In this document: one piece after another, positions 1 through 6,066 of the stretch
Layout: each line of letters opens with the position of its first letter
Numbering within the stretch: the first letter of the stretch is position 1
Source of the DNA: Prevotella sp.
Lineage (GTDB): Bacteria; Bacteroidota; Bacteroidia; Bacteroidales; Bacteroidaceae
DNA: 6,175 nucleotides
NCBI GenBank assembly: GCA_021203915.1
Contig: JAJQAI010000332.1
Location: 1 to 6,175 of the forward strand
Reading direction: 5' to 3'
Position numbers and translations under genes: made by a program
Notes under the pieces: generated by a model
The model's database searches: none
The model's input: the letters and a program-made list of their open reading frames with translations, nothing else
Told to the model about the DNA's origin: nothing

Positions 1-12
1 GTTTAGATTATA

Positions 13-55
13 TCTGCACACAAAGGGTTGAATGTGCAGAAAAAAAGTTTTTTTT
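13..55 (+). terminator. Possible intrinsic terminator of an upstream gene
   Basis: An 8-bp perfect stem (TCTGCACA at 13-20 pairing with TGTGCAGA at 33-40) encloses a 12-nt loop. It is followed by an A run (41-46) and an 8-T run (48-55). The A and T runs could pair with each other and lengthen the structure. The layout fits transcription termination of a gene lying to the left of the window, just before the promoter of the thiamine operon. The T run begins 7 nt after the stem rather than directly after it, so this is not a textbook terminator. Confidence 0.4.
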
Positions 56-63
56 CCGCAACA

Positions 64-95
64 TTTGCATATTAGATTTAATGTGCTTAAATTTG
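64..95 (+). promoter_or_regulatory. Bacteroidota-type promoter of the thiamine uptake operon
   Basis: TTTG at 64-67 and TAAATTTG at 88-95 match the -33 (TTTG) and -7 (TAnnTTTG) elements of the Bacteroidota primary sigma factor exactly, with a 20-nt spacer that is normal for this promoter class. Transcription would start near 100-103, about 20 nt before the riboswitch aptamer. That is the expected arrangement and supports the call. The match is seen in the sequence; promoter activity is inferred. Confidence 0.75.
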
Positions 96-120
96 CCCTC
101 GATTTACTCCAAATGGTAGA

Positions 121-198
121 TTAAGGGGTGCCCGATAAATTTATCGAGCTGAGATTAAACCCTCGAACCTGATCCAGGTAATGCTGGCGTAGGGATAA
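121..198 (+). promoter_or_regulatory. TPP (thiamine pyrophosphate) riboswitch aptamer, THI-box
   Basis: The conserved TPP-aptamer core is present in order. GGGGTGC lies at 125-131, then a variable P3 arm built on the palindrome CGATAAATTTATCG (133-146). CTGAGA follows at 149-154, ACCC at 159-162 (pairing with GGGT 126-129 as P2), AACCTGATC at 166-174, and P5 CCAG 174-177 with CTGG 184-187. The core closes with GCGTAGGGA at 187-195. P1 is short (TTA 121-123 with TAA 196-198). TPP binding normally lowers expression of the downstream genes. Its position between a consensus promoter and a TonB-dependent receptor plus PnuC-type transporter identifies this operon as thiamine uptake. Confidence 0.96.
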
Positions 199-215
199 AC
201 GACCAAAATCACTAA

Positions 216-260
216 AAAAAGGTCTATAAGGTTTTAATACGCGAAAAGAACCCCTTTTTG
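216..260 (+). promoter_or_regulatory. Putative expression platform of the TPP riboswitch
   Basis: AAAAAGG (216-222) can pair with CCTTTTT (253-259). Inside it GGTTTT (230-235) can pair with AA(G)AACC (246-252, bulged G248), giving a two-part hairpin whose 3' side is C-rich then T-rich, like a weak intrinsic terminator. The sequence AAGGGG at 123-128, which contains the 5' strand of aptamer helix P2, is also complementary to CCCCTT at 251-256. That pairing could act as the competing ligand-free fold. The pairings are seen in the sequence; the switching mechanism is inferred, and control at the start codon (285) is not excluded. Confidence 0.4.
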
Positions 261-284
261 TGTAATTTGTTAGAACTTTTTAAA

Positions 285-2555
285 ATGAAAAAAATCTTTT
301 GGCTTTTTGCCTTTTTTCCGCTAGCGGCCTTTGCCGATAGTGGTGGAACGGATTTAGAATCCTTTCCCATTGATTCACTAAACGTTATTAGACTTCAAGA
401 GGTCCAAATACTTTCAACTCGTGCTAGAGAAAAAACGCCAATGGCTTATACTGACATTGATAGGGAGACTTTAAGCGAGGTAAACTATGGCAGGGATGTT
501 CCCCTAATGCTATCTATAATGCCATCTGTAGTTACAACTTCGGATGCTGGCAATGGCATTGGCTATACATCTATTAGGGTAAGAGGAACGGACCCAACAC
601 GTATAAATGTAACTGCTAACGGTATACCCATTAACGATAGTGAAAGTGGTAATGTATATTGGACAAATATGCCCGATATTGCCTCGAGTCTGGAAAGCAT
701 GCAGATATGTAGAGGTGTTGGCACCTCAACAAATGGTGCAGGAGCATTTGGAGCAACAATTTCCATGCAAACCGAAAATATTAAAGGAAAACCTTTCCTT
801 GGTGTTGACCTCTCAGGAGGAAGTTATTCCTCTCATAAGGAGACTTTACGTTTTGGAACTGGTCTTATTGGGGATCATTGGGGCTTTAGTGCCCGCCTTT
901 CCAACATTGGAAGTAATGGATATATAGATAGAGCATCATCCCGGCTTGATTCTTACTTTATTCAAGGAGGATATTTTTCTCAAAACACGGTAGTAAAATT
1001 TGTTACCTTTAATGGAAAAGAAAAGACCTATCATGCCTGGAACTATCCTTCACTTTATGAAATGGAGCTCTATGGTAGACGTTACAACTCATGTGGATAT
1101 ATGTATACAGATGCTGAGGGCGTTCAGCATTTTTATGATAACCAAATTGACCTATACCACCAGCAGCACTATCAACTGCTTTTAGACCAACTTCTTCCCC
1201 ATAACCTTAGCCTTAACGTTGGACTACACTATACAAGGGGCGATGGATATTACGAAGAATATAAGCGAAAAAGAACACTTATAGAATATGGCCTGTCAGA
1301 GGATCCTAATGACCAAAGCGACCTAGTTAGGCGAAAACAAATGGAAAATGATTTTTATGGGGTTATCGCTTCCATTAACTATGAGGGAAAACATGGGCTT
1401 AACTTAACGCTTGGTGGTGGCTGGAATAAGTATGATGGCGACCATATGGGAAAAGTTATTTGGGTTGAAAGCCCAGTAGAAGAACTTCATCCAGAGGAAG
1501 AATACTACTTTAACAATGCAAAAAAAGTTGATGGTAACATCTTTGGAAAACTATCCTATGATTTTATAAAAGGACTCTTTGGTTTTTTGGATTTACAATA
1601 TCGACATGTGGGCTATAAGATGAGGGGTTCTTCCGATGAATTTTCTTGGGAAGAAATGCAAAATGAGGAGTTTAAAGTAAATGATAACTTTGATTTCTTT
1701 AACCCAAAGGTTGGTCTATACTATAGTATTGGAAAATATCATGATGTATATGCCTCGTTTGCTTTAGCTCATAAAGAACCAACAAGAAACGACTATGAGG
1801 ATAACCTTAACTCCTCTCTTAAAGCCGAGAGATTAGTTGATTGGGAATGGGGATATAAATTTCACCATATAAGGTATCTTTTGGGAGTTAACTTTTATCT
1901 AATGAGGTATGCAAATCAATTTGTCCTAACAGGCGAAAAAGATAATATTGGTGATATGATAGCCCGTAATGTTGGAAAGAGTTATCGCTTAGGGCTTGAA
2001 GTAGAATCTTCTTGGAGGCCAGTAGACTTTTTCTCTTGGGTTATAAACTTTACCCTTAGCAAAAATAGAGCAAACAATTGGCACGTAACAGATGGCATAA
2101 CGGGAGAGAGTCTTTCTCTTGGGTCGACACCTATTTCATTTTCCCCTGGCTTTATTTTGGGTAATGCCTTTCATTTTGATTATAAGGGATTTAAAGCAAT
2201 AATTTCAAGTAAGTATGTAGGAAGACAGTATCTTACCAATACGGGAATAAAAAGCTATGAGTCCTATTCTTTAGAGGAAAAAGAGGACGTTAGTATGGTA
2301 ATAGATCCACACTTTACAACCGACCTGGATTTATCCTATACATTTAAAGTTAAGAGTATTAAAGCTATTAGGCTTGGATGCACCATATACAACATATTTA
2401 GTGCTAAATATATGAATAATGGTTGGTCTTCACCTTATTATACAACCTCCTCAGAAGGAAAGGTTATAGCCTATACAAATAATGACAAAGAAGAAACCGG
2501 ATATGCAGTATCTTGTCCAATAAACTTTTTAGCTCACTTTTCTATAGATTTTTAA
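285..2555 (+). CDS. TonB-dependent outer-membrane receptor, probable thiamine/TPP transporter
   Basis: Product of 756 residues if started at the ATG at 285. A TTG start at 258 would add nine residues ahead of the signal peptide and is unlikely. Residues 1-17 form a typical signal peptide (MKK, hydrophobic core, cleavage after AFA). A TonB-box-like stretch (LQEVQIL, about 37-43) precedes the plug domain, roughly 45-165, which carries the RVRG...NGIPIND motif (about 98-118) and the NGAGAFGATISMQT end. The rest is the 22-strand-type beta-barrel, ending in an aromatic phenylalanine as outer-membrane proteins do. There is no N-terminal carboxypeptidase-like extension and no SusD gene beside it, so it is a vitamin-type rather than SusC-type receptor. 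The substrate is inferred from the TPP riboswitch upstream and the PnuT gene 9 bp downstream. Comparable riboswitch-controlled receptors in Bacteroides take up thiamine. It needs TonB-ExbBD, which is not encoded here. The leader is A-rich without a Shine-Dalgarno site. Confidence 0.93.
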   Translation: MKKIFWLFAFFPLAAFADSGGTDLESFPIDSLNVIRLQEVQILSTRAREKTPMAYTDIDRETLSEVNYGRDVPLMLSIMPSVVTTSDAGNGIGYTSIRVRGTDPTRINVTANGIPINDSESGNVYWTNMPDIASSLESMQICRGVGTSTNGAGAFGATISMQTENIKGKPFLGVDLSGGSYSSHKETLRFGTGLIGDHWGFSARLSNIGSNGYIDRASSRLDSYFIQGGYFSQNTVVKFVTFNGKEKTYHAWNYPSLYEMELYGRRYNSCGYMYTDAEGVQHFYDNQIDLYHQQHYQLLLDQLLPHNLSLNVGLHYTRGDGYYEEYKRKRTLIEYGLSEDPNDQSDLVRRKQMENDFYGVIASINYEGKHGLNLTLGGGWNKYDGDHMGKVIWVESPVEELHPEEEYYFNNAKKVDGNIFGKLSYDFIKGLFGFLDLQYRHVGYKMRGSSDEFSWEEMQNEEFKVNDNFDFFNPKVGLYYSIGKYHDVYASFALAHKEPTRNDYEDNLNSSLKAERLVDWEWGYKFHHIRYLLGVNFYLMRYANQFVLTGEKDNIGDMIARNVGKSYRLGLEVESSWRPVDFFSWVINFTLSKNRANNWHVTDGITGESLSLGSTPISFSPGFILGNAFHFDYKGFKAIISSKYVGRQYLTNTGIKSYESYSLEEKEDVSMVIDPHFTTDLDLSYTFKVKSIKAIRLGCTIYNIFSAKYMNNGWSSPYYTTSSEGKVIAYTNNDKEETGYAVSCPINFLAHFSIDF

Positions 2556-2564
2556 GAGAAAAAA

Positions 2565-3146
2565 ATGGGAGAATTTCTTTTATCTCACTGGATAGATATT
2601 TTAAGTACCTGCCTAGGGCTTGCTTATATAATATTAGAGTATCGTGCTAGCATTGCCCTATGGGTAGTTGGCATTATTATGCCAGCTATTGATATATACC
2701 TATTTTACTCAGTTGGTCTATATGCTGATTTTGGTATGGCTATATACTATACCCTTGCTGCTATCTATGGATACGCTATGTGGAAGTTCTCCCCTAAAAC
2801 AAAGGAAACTAAAGCTCTTAAAATTACCCATATAAGTAAGAAGAAGTACTTCCCCATGGGGATAGTATTTCTTCTTTTTTGGACCGCGATTTACTTTATA
2901 CTTAAGACGTATACCCCTAGTAATGTTCCTCTAACCGATAGTTTTATTAATGCTCTTAGCATTATAGCTCTTTGGGCTTTAGCTCATAAGTATATAGAGC
3001 AATGGTTTATTTGGATCGTAGTTGATATAGTAAGTAGCGTTTTATATGCATATAAGGGCATACCTTTTAAGGCAAGCCTATATGCACTATATGTTGTTAT
3101 TGCTATTTTTGGTTATATAAAGTGGAAACGCCTAATTAAGAGATGA
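2565..3146 (+). CDS. pnuT: PnuC-family inner-membrane thiamine transporter PnuT
   Basis: A 193-residue, very hydrophobic protein with about seven membrane segments (roughly 9-24, 31-50, 52-73, 97-114, 124-141, 147-164, 169-186). This is the topology and length of PnuC-type vitamin transporters. Family-typical stretches are visible: the aromatic YGYAMW around 68-73, and the C-terminal half with LSIIALWALAHKYIEQW (131-147), the IVVDI...LYAYKG region (151-165) and a final basic tail. PnuC proteins move nicotinamide riboside, riboflavin or thiamine by facilitated diffusion, with intracellular phosphorylation trapping the vitamin. Thiamine is inferred here because the gene lies 9 bp after the receptor in a TPP-riboswitch operon, which defines the PnuT subgroup. 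The usual partner kinase, thiamine pyrophosphokinase, does not follow; a convergent gene begins after 3 bp. The start ATG at 2565 follows AAGAGAAAAAA, which is A-rich with at most a weak ribosome site. Confidence 0.9.
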   Translation: MGEFLLSHWIDILSTCLGLAYIILEYRASIALWVVGIIMPAIDIYLFYSVGLYADFGMAIYYTLAAIYGYAMWKFSPKTKETKALKITHISKKKYFPMGIVFLLFWTAIYFILKTYTPSNVPLTDSFINALSIIALWALAHKYIEQWFIWIVVDIVSSVLYAYKGIPFKASLYALYVVIAIFGYIKWKRLIKR

Positions 3147-3188
3147 GGCTTAAAGAAAACCTTGACTTTTTAAAGCCTCTACGAGGCT
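3145..3188. repeat. Overlapping alternative hairpins at the convergent gene ends
   Basis: GAGGCTT (3145-3151) pairs with AAGCCTC (3173-3179), extended by AAA/TTT (3152-3154 with 3169-3171) across one bulged base. The same AGCCTC (3174-3179) can instead pair with GAGGCT at 3183-3188 across a TAC loop. The structure covers the pnuT stop codon and the last codons of the nitroreductase gene. It might help end transcription from both sides where only 3 bp separate the genes, but no T run follows on either strand, so this is not a standard terminator. Confidence 0.35.
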
Positions 3189-3887
3189 CTTAGACATACT
3201 TTCGTTATCCTTTTTGGTATACCTAATATCTGTATATATCTGAGCTAAGGTCTCTTTAGCGTTTATCTTAAGAAACTCTAAGTTTTCTTCAAGTGACTCC
3301 TTATAAGCGTAAAACTTATCAATATCCTCTTTAGTGTAATTATGGTAGGTCTCCTCATGGGTAAAGGCCTTAAGAGGTAACCTATCGGTAAGAGGTGGCT
3401 TTTCATCTGGCCAGCCAAGAGTAAGGGTTGCAATTGGCATTACAAGTTTGGGAAGCTTAAGTATATCTATTATCATTTTTGGACAATAGACTGTAGTTCC
3501 TATAAAACAAATACCTAATCCCTTTTCTTCTGCTAAGTTGCAAAAGGTCTGGGTATAAAGTAAAGCATCAGTTGCAGCATTAATAAAGGAAAGGAAATTA
3601 TCGTATCCAGGAACAGCCTTTCTTTGTTCACACCAAAGGCTCGAGCGATTAAAATCAGCGCAAATAGTAAGTACTATGGGAGCTTCCGATATCATTGGTT
3701 GATTAAGATGGGCTGGTAACAAAGCCTGTTTTATTTCCTCAGATTTAGTTACCACCACACTATATAGTTGCATATTACCCATTGTTTGGGTTCTTGCAGC
3801 TTGGTCTAAAAGTTCATCTAAAAGCTGCCCACTAACCTCTTTTGAAGAGTATTTTCTAATACTTCTTCTTGTTTTAATTGTTTCCAT
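3150..3887 (-). CDS. Nitroreductase family protein (NfsA/FRP-like, FMN-dependent NAD(P)H oxidoreductase)
   Basis: A 245-residue cytoplasmic flavoprotein. The N terminus carries the FMN-phosphate motif RRSIRKY (7-13). An NMQLYSVVVV-like core strand follows (residues 38-46), then the helix-rich middle and the GLGICFIGTT loop (123-132). The segment PIATLTLGWPDEKPPLTDRLP (about 151-171) has the LGxP-x6-PR/DRLP arrangement of NADPH-linked nitroreductases and flavin reductases of the NfsA/FRP group. Its length fits that group. Such dimeric enzymes reduce nitro compounds, quinones or free flavin; the natural substrate cannot be told here. It is convergent with pnuT (3-bp gap) and lies 58 bp downstream of the AbiEi-like gene on the same strand, but has its own consensus promoter in that gap, so it is probably transcribed alone. 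ATG at 3887 is directly preceded by an A/T-rich leader. Confidence 0.9.
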   Translation of the reverse strand: METIKTRRSIRKYSSKEVSGQLLDELLDQAARTQTMGNMQLYSVVVTKSEEIKQALLPAHLNQPMISEAPIVLTICADFNRSSLWCEQRKAVPGYDNFLSFINAATDALLYTQTFCNLAEEKGLGICFIGTTVYCPKMIIDILKLPKLVMPIATLTLGWPDEKPPLTDRLPLKAFTHEETYHNYTKEDIDKFYAYKESLEENLEFLKINAKETLAQIYTDIRYTKKDNESMSKSLVEALKSQGFL

Positions 3888-3909
3888 TAGAAAAAAATCT
3901 TTTGCCCCA

Positions 3910-3942
3910 CAAAATTAAAAATTTTGAGCGTTGAAAACAAAA
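3910..3942 (-). promoter_or_regulatory. Bacteroidota-type promoter of the nitroreductase gene
   Basis: Read on the minus strand, TTTTG (3942-3938), a 20-nt spacer and TAATTTTG (3917-3910) match the -33 and -7 consensus fully. Transcription would begin near 3904, leaving a leader of under 20 nt before the ATG at 3887. A 7-bp palindrome, CAAAATT-AAA-AATTTTG (3910-3926), overlaps the -7 element and could bind a regulator, though AT-rich palindromes arise easily by chance. Confidence 0.7.
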
Positions 3943-3945
3943 GTT

Positions 3946-4704
3946 TTAAACCATATTCTTTAATTCACGGGGGACAATTATATTATACTTAGCAATTTTC
4001 ACGCCTCCCTTACAAAAGCTACGAGGACCTGATCCTAAGGATACATTACTTAAATCTAATTCTTTAAACCAACTATAGTTTACCTTTTCTGCCATATATA
4101 AAAAAAGGCGCTTAACCTTAACGGAAGAAGTTTGCTCTAAAAGGAGAGTTACATGTTCTGGGCGTAGCATTGAAAGCATTTCAAAAAGATAATAAACATC
4201 CACCAAATTAAAATAATTAGGAGAAAGTAACAAACATTCCATAATAGCAAGTTCGGGCGTTGAAACTTTTATGGAAAACCTCTCTTCTTCCATAGATATA
4301 ATGCCTATACCGCTTGGAAAAACATTAGTTGAAAATTCTTTTAAAACTCTATCCCAATCATATTGCAACATCCACTTAGGAAGATGATGCTTAACAGGAG
4401 TAGCTATATATGCTAGTGGCTTTCCCATAGGAATATAATGAGTATAGCCATGAAGTTCCAAAGCTGTTGAAGCAGCTATATGGTATGATAATCCAAGTTG
4501 TTTTTCTTGAGAAGTTAATGCTCCAAAAAGTGTTGGTTTAGAATTAGCAAATTGATACATACCATTAGCTATACGCTTTAGCCACCCCGACCTTAAATAC
4601 ATCACCTGCTCAGAACGAGAGATATTTTGTTTTTCCATCCACGAGGAATTCATAACTTCAGTTGAAGCGACTATTGCCTGTAACTTATTTATTTTTGTTG
4701 TCAT
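3946..4704 (-). CDS. AbiEi-family antitoxin/transcriptional regulator, orphan (no AbiEii beside it)
   Basis: A 252-residue protein using the ATG at 4704. The open frame extends upstream to 5079, but that part runs antisense through the start of the ATPase gene and shows no family similarity. The N-terminal ~60 residues form the winged-helix domain (ISRSEQVMYLRSGWLKRIANG, about 28-48, then MYQF). The middle contains YHIAASTALELHGYTHYIP (74-91). The C-terminal AbiEi domain shows VKRLFLYMAE (197-206), LGSGPRSF (223-230) and KYNIIVPREL (239-248). In type IV AbiE systems AbiEi represses its own promoter and counteracts the nucleotidyltransferase toxin AbiEii, encoded just downstream. Here the next gene downstream is a nitroreductase, so no toxin is present on that side. 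The gene diverges from the AAA ATPase, and a regulatory role over that gene is possible. Length and motifs look intact. Confidence 0.87.
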   Translation of the reverse strand: MTTKINKLQAIVASTEVMNSSWMEKQNISRSEQVMYLRSGWLKRIANGMYQFANSKPTLFGALTSQEKQLGLSYHIAASTALELHGYTHYIPMGKPLAYIATPVKHHLPKWMLQYDWDRVLKEFSTNVFPSGIGIISMEEERFSIKVSTPELAIMECLLLSPNYFNLVDVYYLFEMLSMLRPEHVTLLLEQTSSVKVKRLFLYMAEKVNYSWFKELDLSNVSLGSGPRSFCKGGVKIAKYNIIVPRELKNMV

Positions 4705-4727
4705 TTTGCAATAAATATATTTGCAAA
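4705..4727. promoter_or_regulatory. Candidate operator: paired TTTGCAA sites at the abiEi-like promoter
   Basis: TTTGCAA occurs at 4705-4711 and again at 4720-4726, where it is part of the perfect palindrome TTTGCAAA (4720-4727). The centres lie 15 bp apart. The pair spans the predicted transcription start, and the right copy overlaps the -7 element of the minus-strand promoter (4724-4731). AbiEi proteins are known to repress their own promoter through repeats in this location, so this is a reasonable operator candidate. TTGCAA also occurs by chance inside coding DNA of this window (for example at 3538), which limits the weight of the match. Confidence 0.35.
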
Positions 4728-4754
4728 AATAGTAATAAAATAAACTTTTCCAAG
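4724..4754 (-). promoter_or_regulatory. Probable promoter of the AbiEi-family gene
   Basis: On the minus strand CTTG (4754-4751, one mismatch to TTTG), a 19-nt spacer and TATTTTTG (4731-4724, full match to TAnnTTTG) form a good Bacteroidota promoter. The start site would lie near 4717, giving a leader of about 13 nt before ATG 4704. This supports the shorter protein start over the upstream extension of the frame. Confidence 0.6.
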
Positions 4755-4824
4755 AATATAGAACGCTTTTTTTCATCTTGGCAGAGAAATGGTCAAAAAA
4801 ATCTATGTCTAAAAAACATTTTAT

Positions 4825-4841
4825 CCGTATTTTTTTTACGG
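4825..4841. repeat. Small hairpin in the divergent intergenic region
   Basis: CCGTA (4825-4829) and TACGG (4837-4841) form a perfect 5-bp stem around a loop of seven T. It sits just upstream of, and partly overlapping, the proposed -33 element of the ATPase promoter. On either strand it lacks the trailing T run of a terminator. Its role is unknown and it may be incidental. Confidence 0.3.
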
Positions 4842-4865
4842 CATGGATTTTTTTCCCTAATATTG
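4835..4865 (+). promoter_or_regulatory. Weak candidate promoter of the AAA ATPase gene
   Basis: TTTA (4835-4838) and TAATATTG (4858-4865) each differ from the Bacteroidota -33 and -7 elements by one base and have a 19-nt spacer. Transcription would start near 4872, about 17 nt before ATG 4889. A TTGCAAA motif (4863-4869) overlaps the -7 element, echoing the arrangement at the divergent promoter. The remaining part of the 184-bp intergenic region (4755-4824) is A/T-rich without further recognisable signals. Confidence 0.4.
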
Positions 4866-4888
4866 CAAACAAGCTAACAACATATATC

Positions 4889-5998
4889 ATGTTAAGTAAA
4901 TTTGCAGTCACTAATTTCCGTGGTTTTTTAAACCGCATTGAATGGGATTTATCTAATCCTAACGGATACGATTTTAACAAGTCTGCTATTAAAAAAGGTA
5001 TTTTAAAGAATGGTATAATATATGGTCCAAATGGTTCCGGCAAGACTAGTTTGGGCTTGGCAATATTCGATATTGCCAATCACCTCTCCCACAAATGGAC
5101 AAAGCCTGACTATTATTTAAATTTTGCTAGTGCTTATGCTAACATGAAACCTGTTGACTTTGAGTATTCCTTTGTTTTTGATGGCAAACGATTGGATTAT
5201 TCTTACTCTAAACGTGCAGTGAACCTCAAGGGGGAGATTCTTAAGGAGCGTTTATTAGTAAACAATGAAGAACTGATATATAGGGAAAATGCAGCGTTAC
5301 GTTTGTCTAAGGAGTTCTCATTGTCTAAAGATGCCATTGCCAACTTGAAGGATAGCGCAAACAATATATCACTCGTAAACTACCTAATAGGGGCGGTACC
5401 TCTTCCACAAGACCACGTATTGCTTCAACTGCGTGACTTCGTGGAAAGGATGTTATTTTTTAGAAGTCTTGAGTCTAGAGAATTTATCGGTTTAAAAGAA
5501 GGTAGAAGCAACATAGAAGAATATATAATCAAAAATGGTCTTGTAGAAGACTTCTCTAAGTTCCTAAAAGAAACAAGCGACCAAGAATATATCTTTAAGT
5601 CACCTAAACAAAACGGTAACGTTTTGATGTGTGAAACAAATGGTGCAGAAATTCCTTTTCGATTGGTTGCCTCAACAGGTACAAGGAATCTGGAACTGCA
5701 ATACTATTGGTTAAAAGAGATGAAAAACTCTTCATTTGTCTATGTGGATGAATTTGACGCATTTTATCATCACAAATTATCTATGGCTATTTGTAGACTT
5801 CTCTTTAAAGTAAAAGGGCAAACTTTTACATCCACGCACAACACATATCTGATGACAAACGATTTGCTGCGTCCTGATTGTTATTTTATACTTGATAAAG
5901 GAAAGATACGCCCCCTCTCTCAGTGTACAGAAAAAGAACTACGGGAGGCTCACAACATTGAAAAGATATATAGAGGAGGCGGTTTCCATGTCGAATAA
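4889..5998 (+). CDS. AAA/ABC-type ATPase of the RloA/AbiLi/AriA-like (AAA_15/AAA_21) kind
   Basis: A 369-residue protein from ATG 4889. An in-frame ATG at 4778 would add 37 residues lying upstream of the promoter and lacking family likeness. It opens with the SMC/ABC-like N terminus LSKFAVTNFRGF (2-13), then Walker A GPNGSGKT (46-53). Later come a signature-like ASTGTRNLEL (261-270), Walker B FVYVDEFDAF (283-292, D287/E288) and a switch histidine in TSTHNT (314-319). The ~200 residues between the Walker motifs are an alpha-helical insertion. This order is that of stand-alone ABC-fold ATPases from phage-defence pairs, where the ATPase senses a trigger and controls a partner effector. It ends at NIEKIYRGGGF, as homologous proteins do, so it appears full length. 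The next ORF overlaps it by 11 bp but is cut short. The family is well supported; a role in defence is inferred, and the exact system is not recognisable. Confidence 0.85.
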   Translation: MLSKFAVTNFRGFLNRIEWDLSNPNGYDFNKSAIKKGILKNGIIYGPNGSGKTSLGLAIFDIANHLSHKWTKPDYYLNFASAYANMKPVDFEYSFVFDGKRLDYSYSKRAVNLKGEILKERLLVNNEELIYRENAALRLSKEFSLSKDAIANLKDSANNISLVNYLIGAVPLPQDHVLLQLRDFVERMLFFRSLESREFIGLKEGRSNIEEYIIKNGLVEDFSKFLKETSDQEYIFKSPKQNGNVLMCETNGAEIPFRLVASTGTRNLELQYYWLKEMKNSSFVYVDEFDAFYHHKLSMAICRLLFKVKGQTFTSTHNTYLMTNDLLRPDCYFILDKGKIRPLSQCTEKELREAHNIEKIYRGGGFHVE

Positions 5999-6059
5999 AG
6001 GAAGAACACTTTTTGTGTTTGAGCGTAGAGGCCATGAAGAAAAGCTTGTTGAGTCTTAG
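5988..6059 (+). pseudogene. Truncated start of the ATPase partner gene (RloB-like effector remnant)
   Basis: The ATG at 5988 overlaps the last 11 bp of the ATPase gene. It is preceded by a strong Shine-Dalgarno sequence, AGGAGG (5974-5979), 8 nt upstream, which is unusual for this kind of genome and points to tight translational coupling. The frame encodes MSNKGRTLFVFERRGHEEKL followed by VES and stops at TAG (6057-6059) after 23 residues. The beginning, a hydrophobic strand then an acidic motif (LFVFE...EEK), resembles the N terminus of RloB-like/TOPRIM-like partners of such ATPases. The rest is missing: the three frames that follow do not show an obvious continuation. It may be broken by a nonsense or frameshift mutation or by insertion or deletion at about 6050-6060, or it could be a genuine tiny peptide. 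Confidence 0.6.
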
Positions 6060-6066
6060 GAGCTGA

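Noticed and set aside
258..284. TTG start at 258 for the receptor
   Set aside because: It would put nine residues in front of a normal signal peptide, and it overlaps the T run of the proposed riboswitch platform; ATG 285 fits better.
563..1185. Several open frames of 61-95 codons inside the receptor gene
   Set aside because: They are shadows in other frames of a clearly coding gene, without leaders or family likeness.
4662..4877. 71-codon plus-strand frame across the divergent region
   Set aside because: It begins antisense inside the AbiEi-like gene, spans both promoters, and is of low complexity; no coding evidence.
4778..4888. 37-residue N-terminal extension of the ATPase
   Set aside because: ABC-type ATPases of this kind start at the LSKFAVTNFRGF strand, and the candidate promoter lies inside the extension.
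4705..5079. Upstream 125-residue extension of the AbiEi-like reading frame
   Set aside because: It runs antisense through the ATPase start region and beyond the predicted promoter; the winged-helix homology begins just after ATG 4704.
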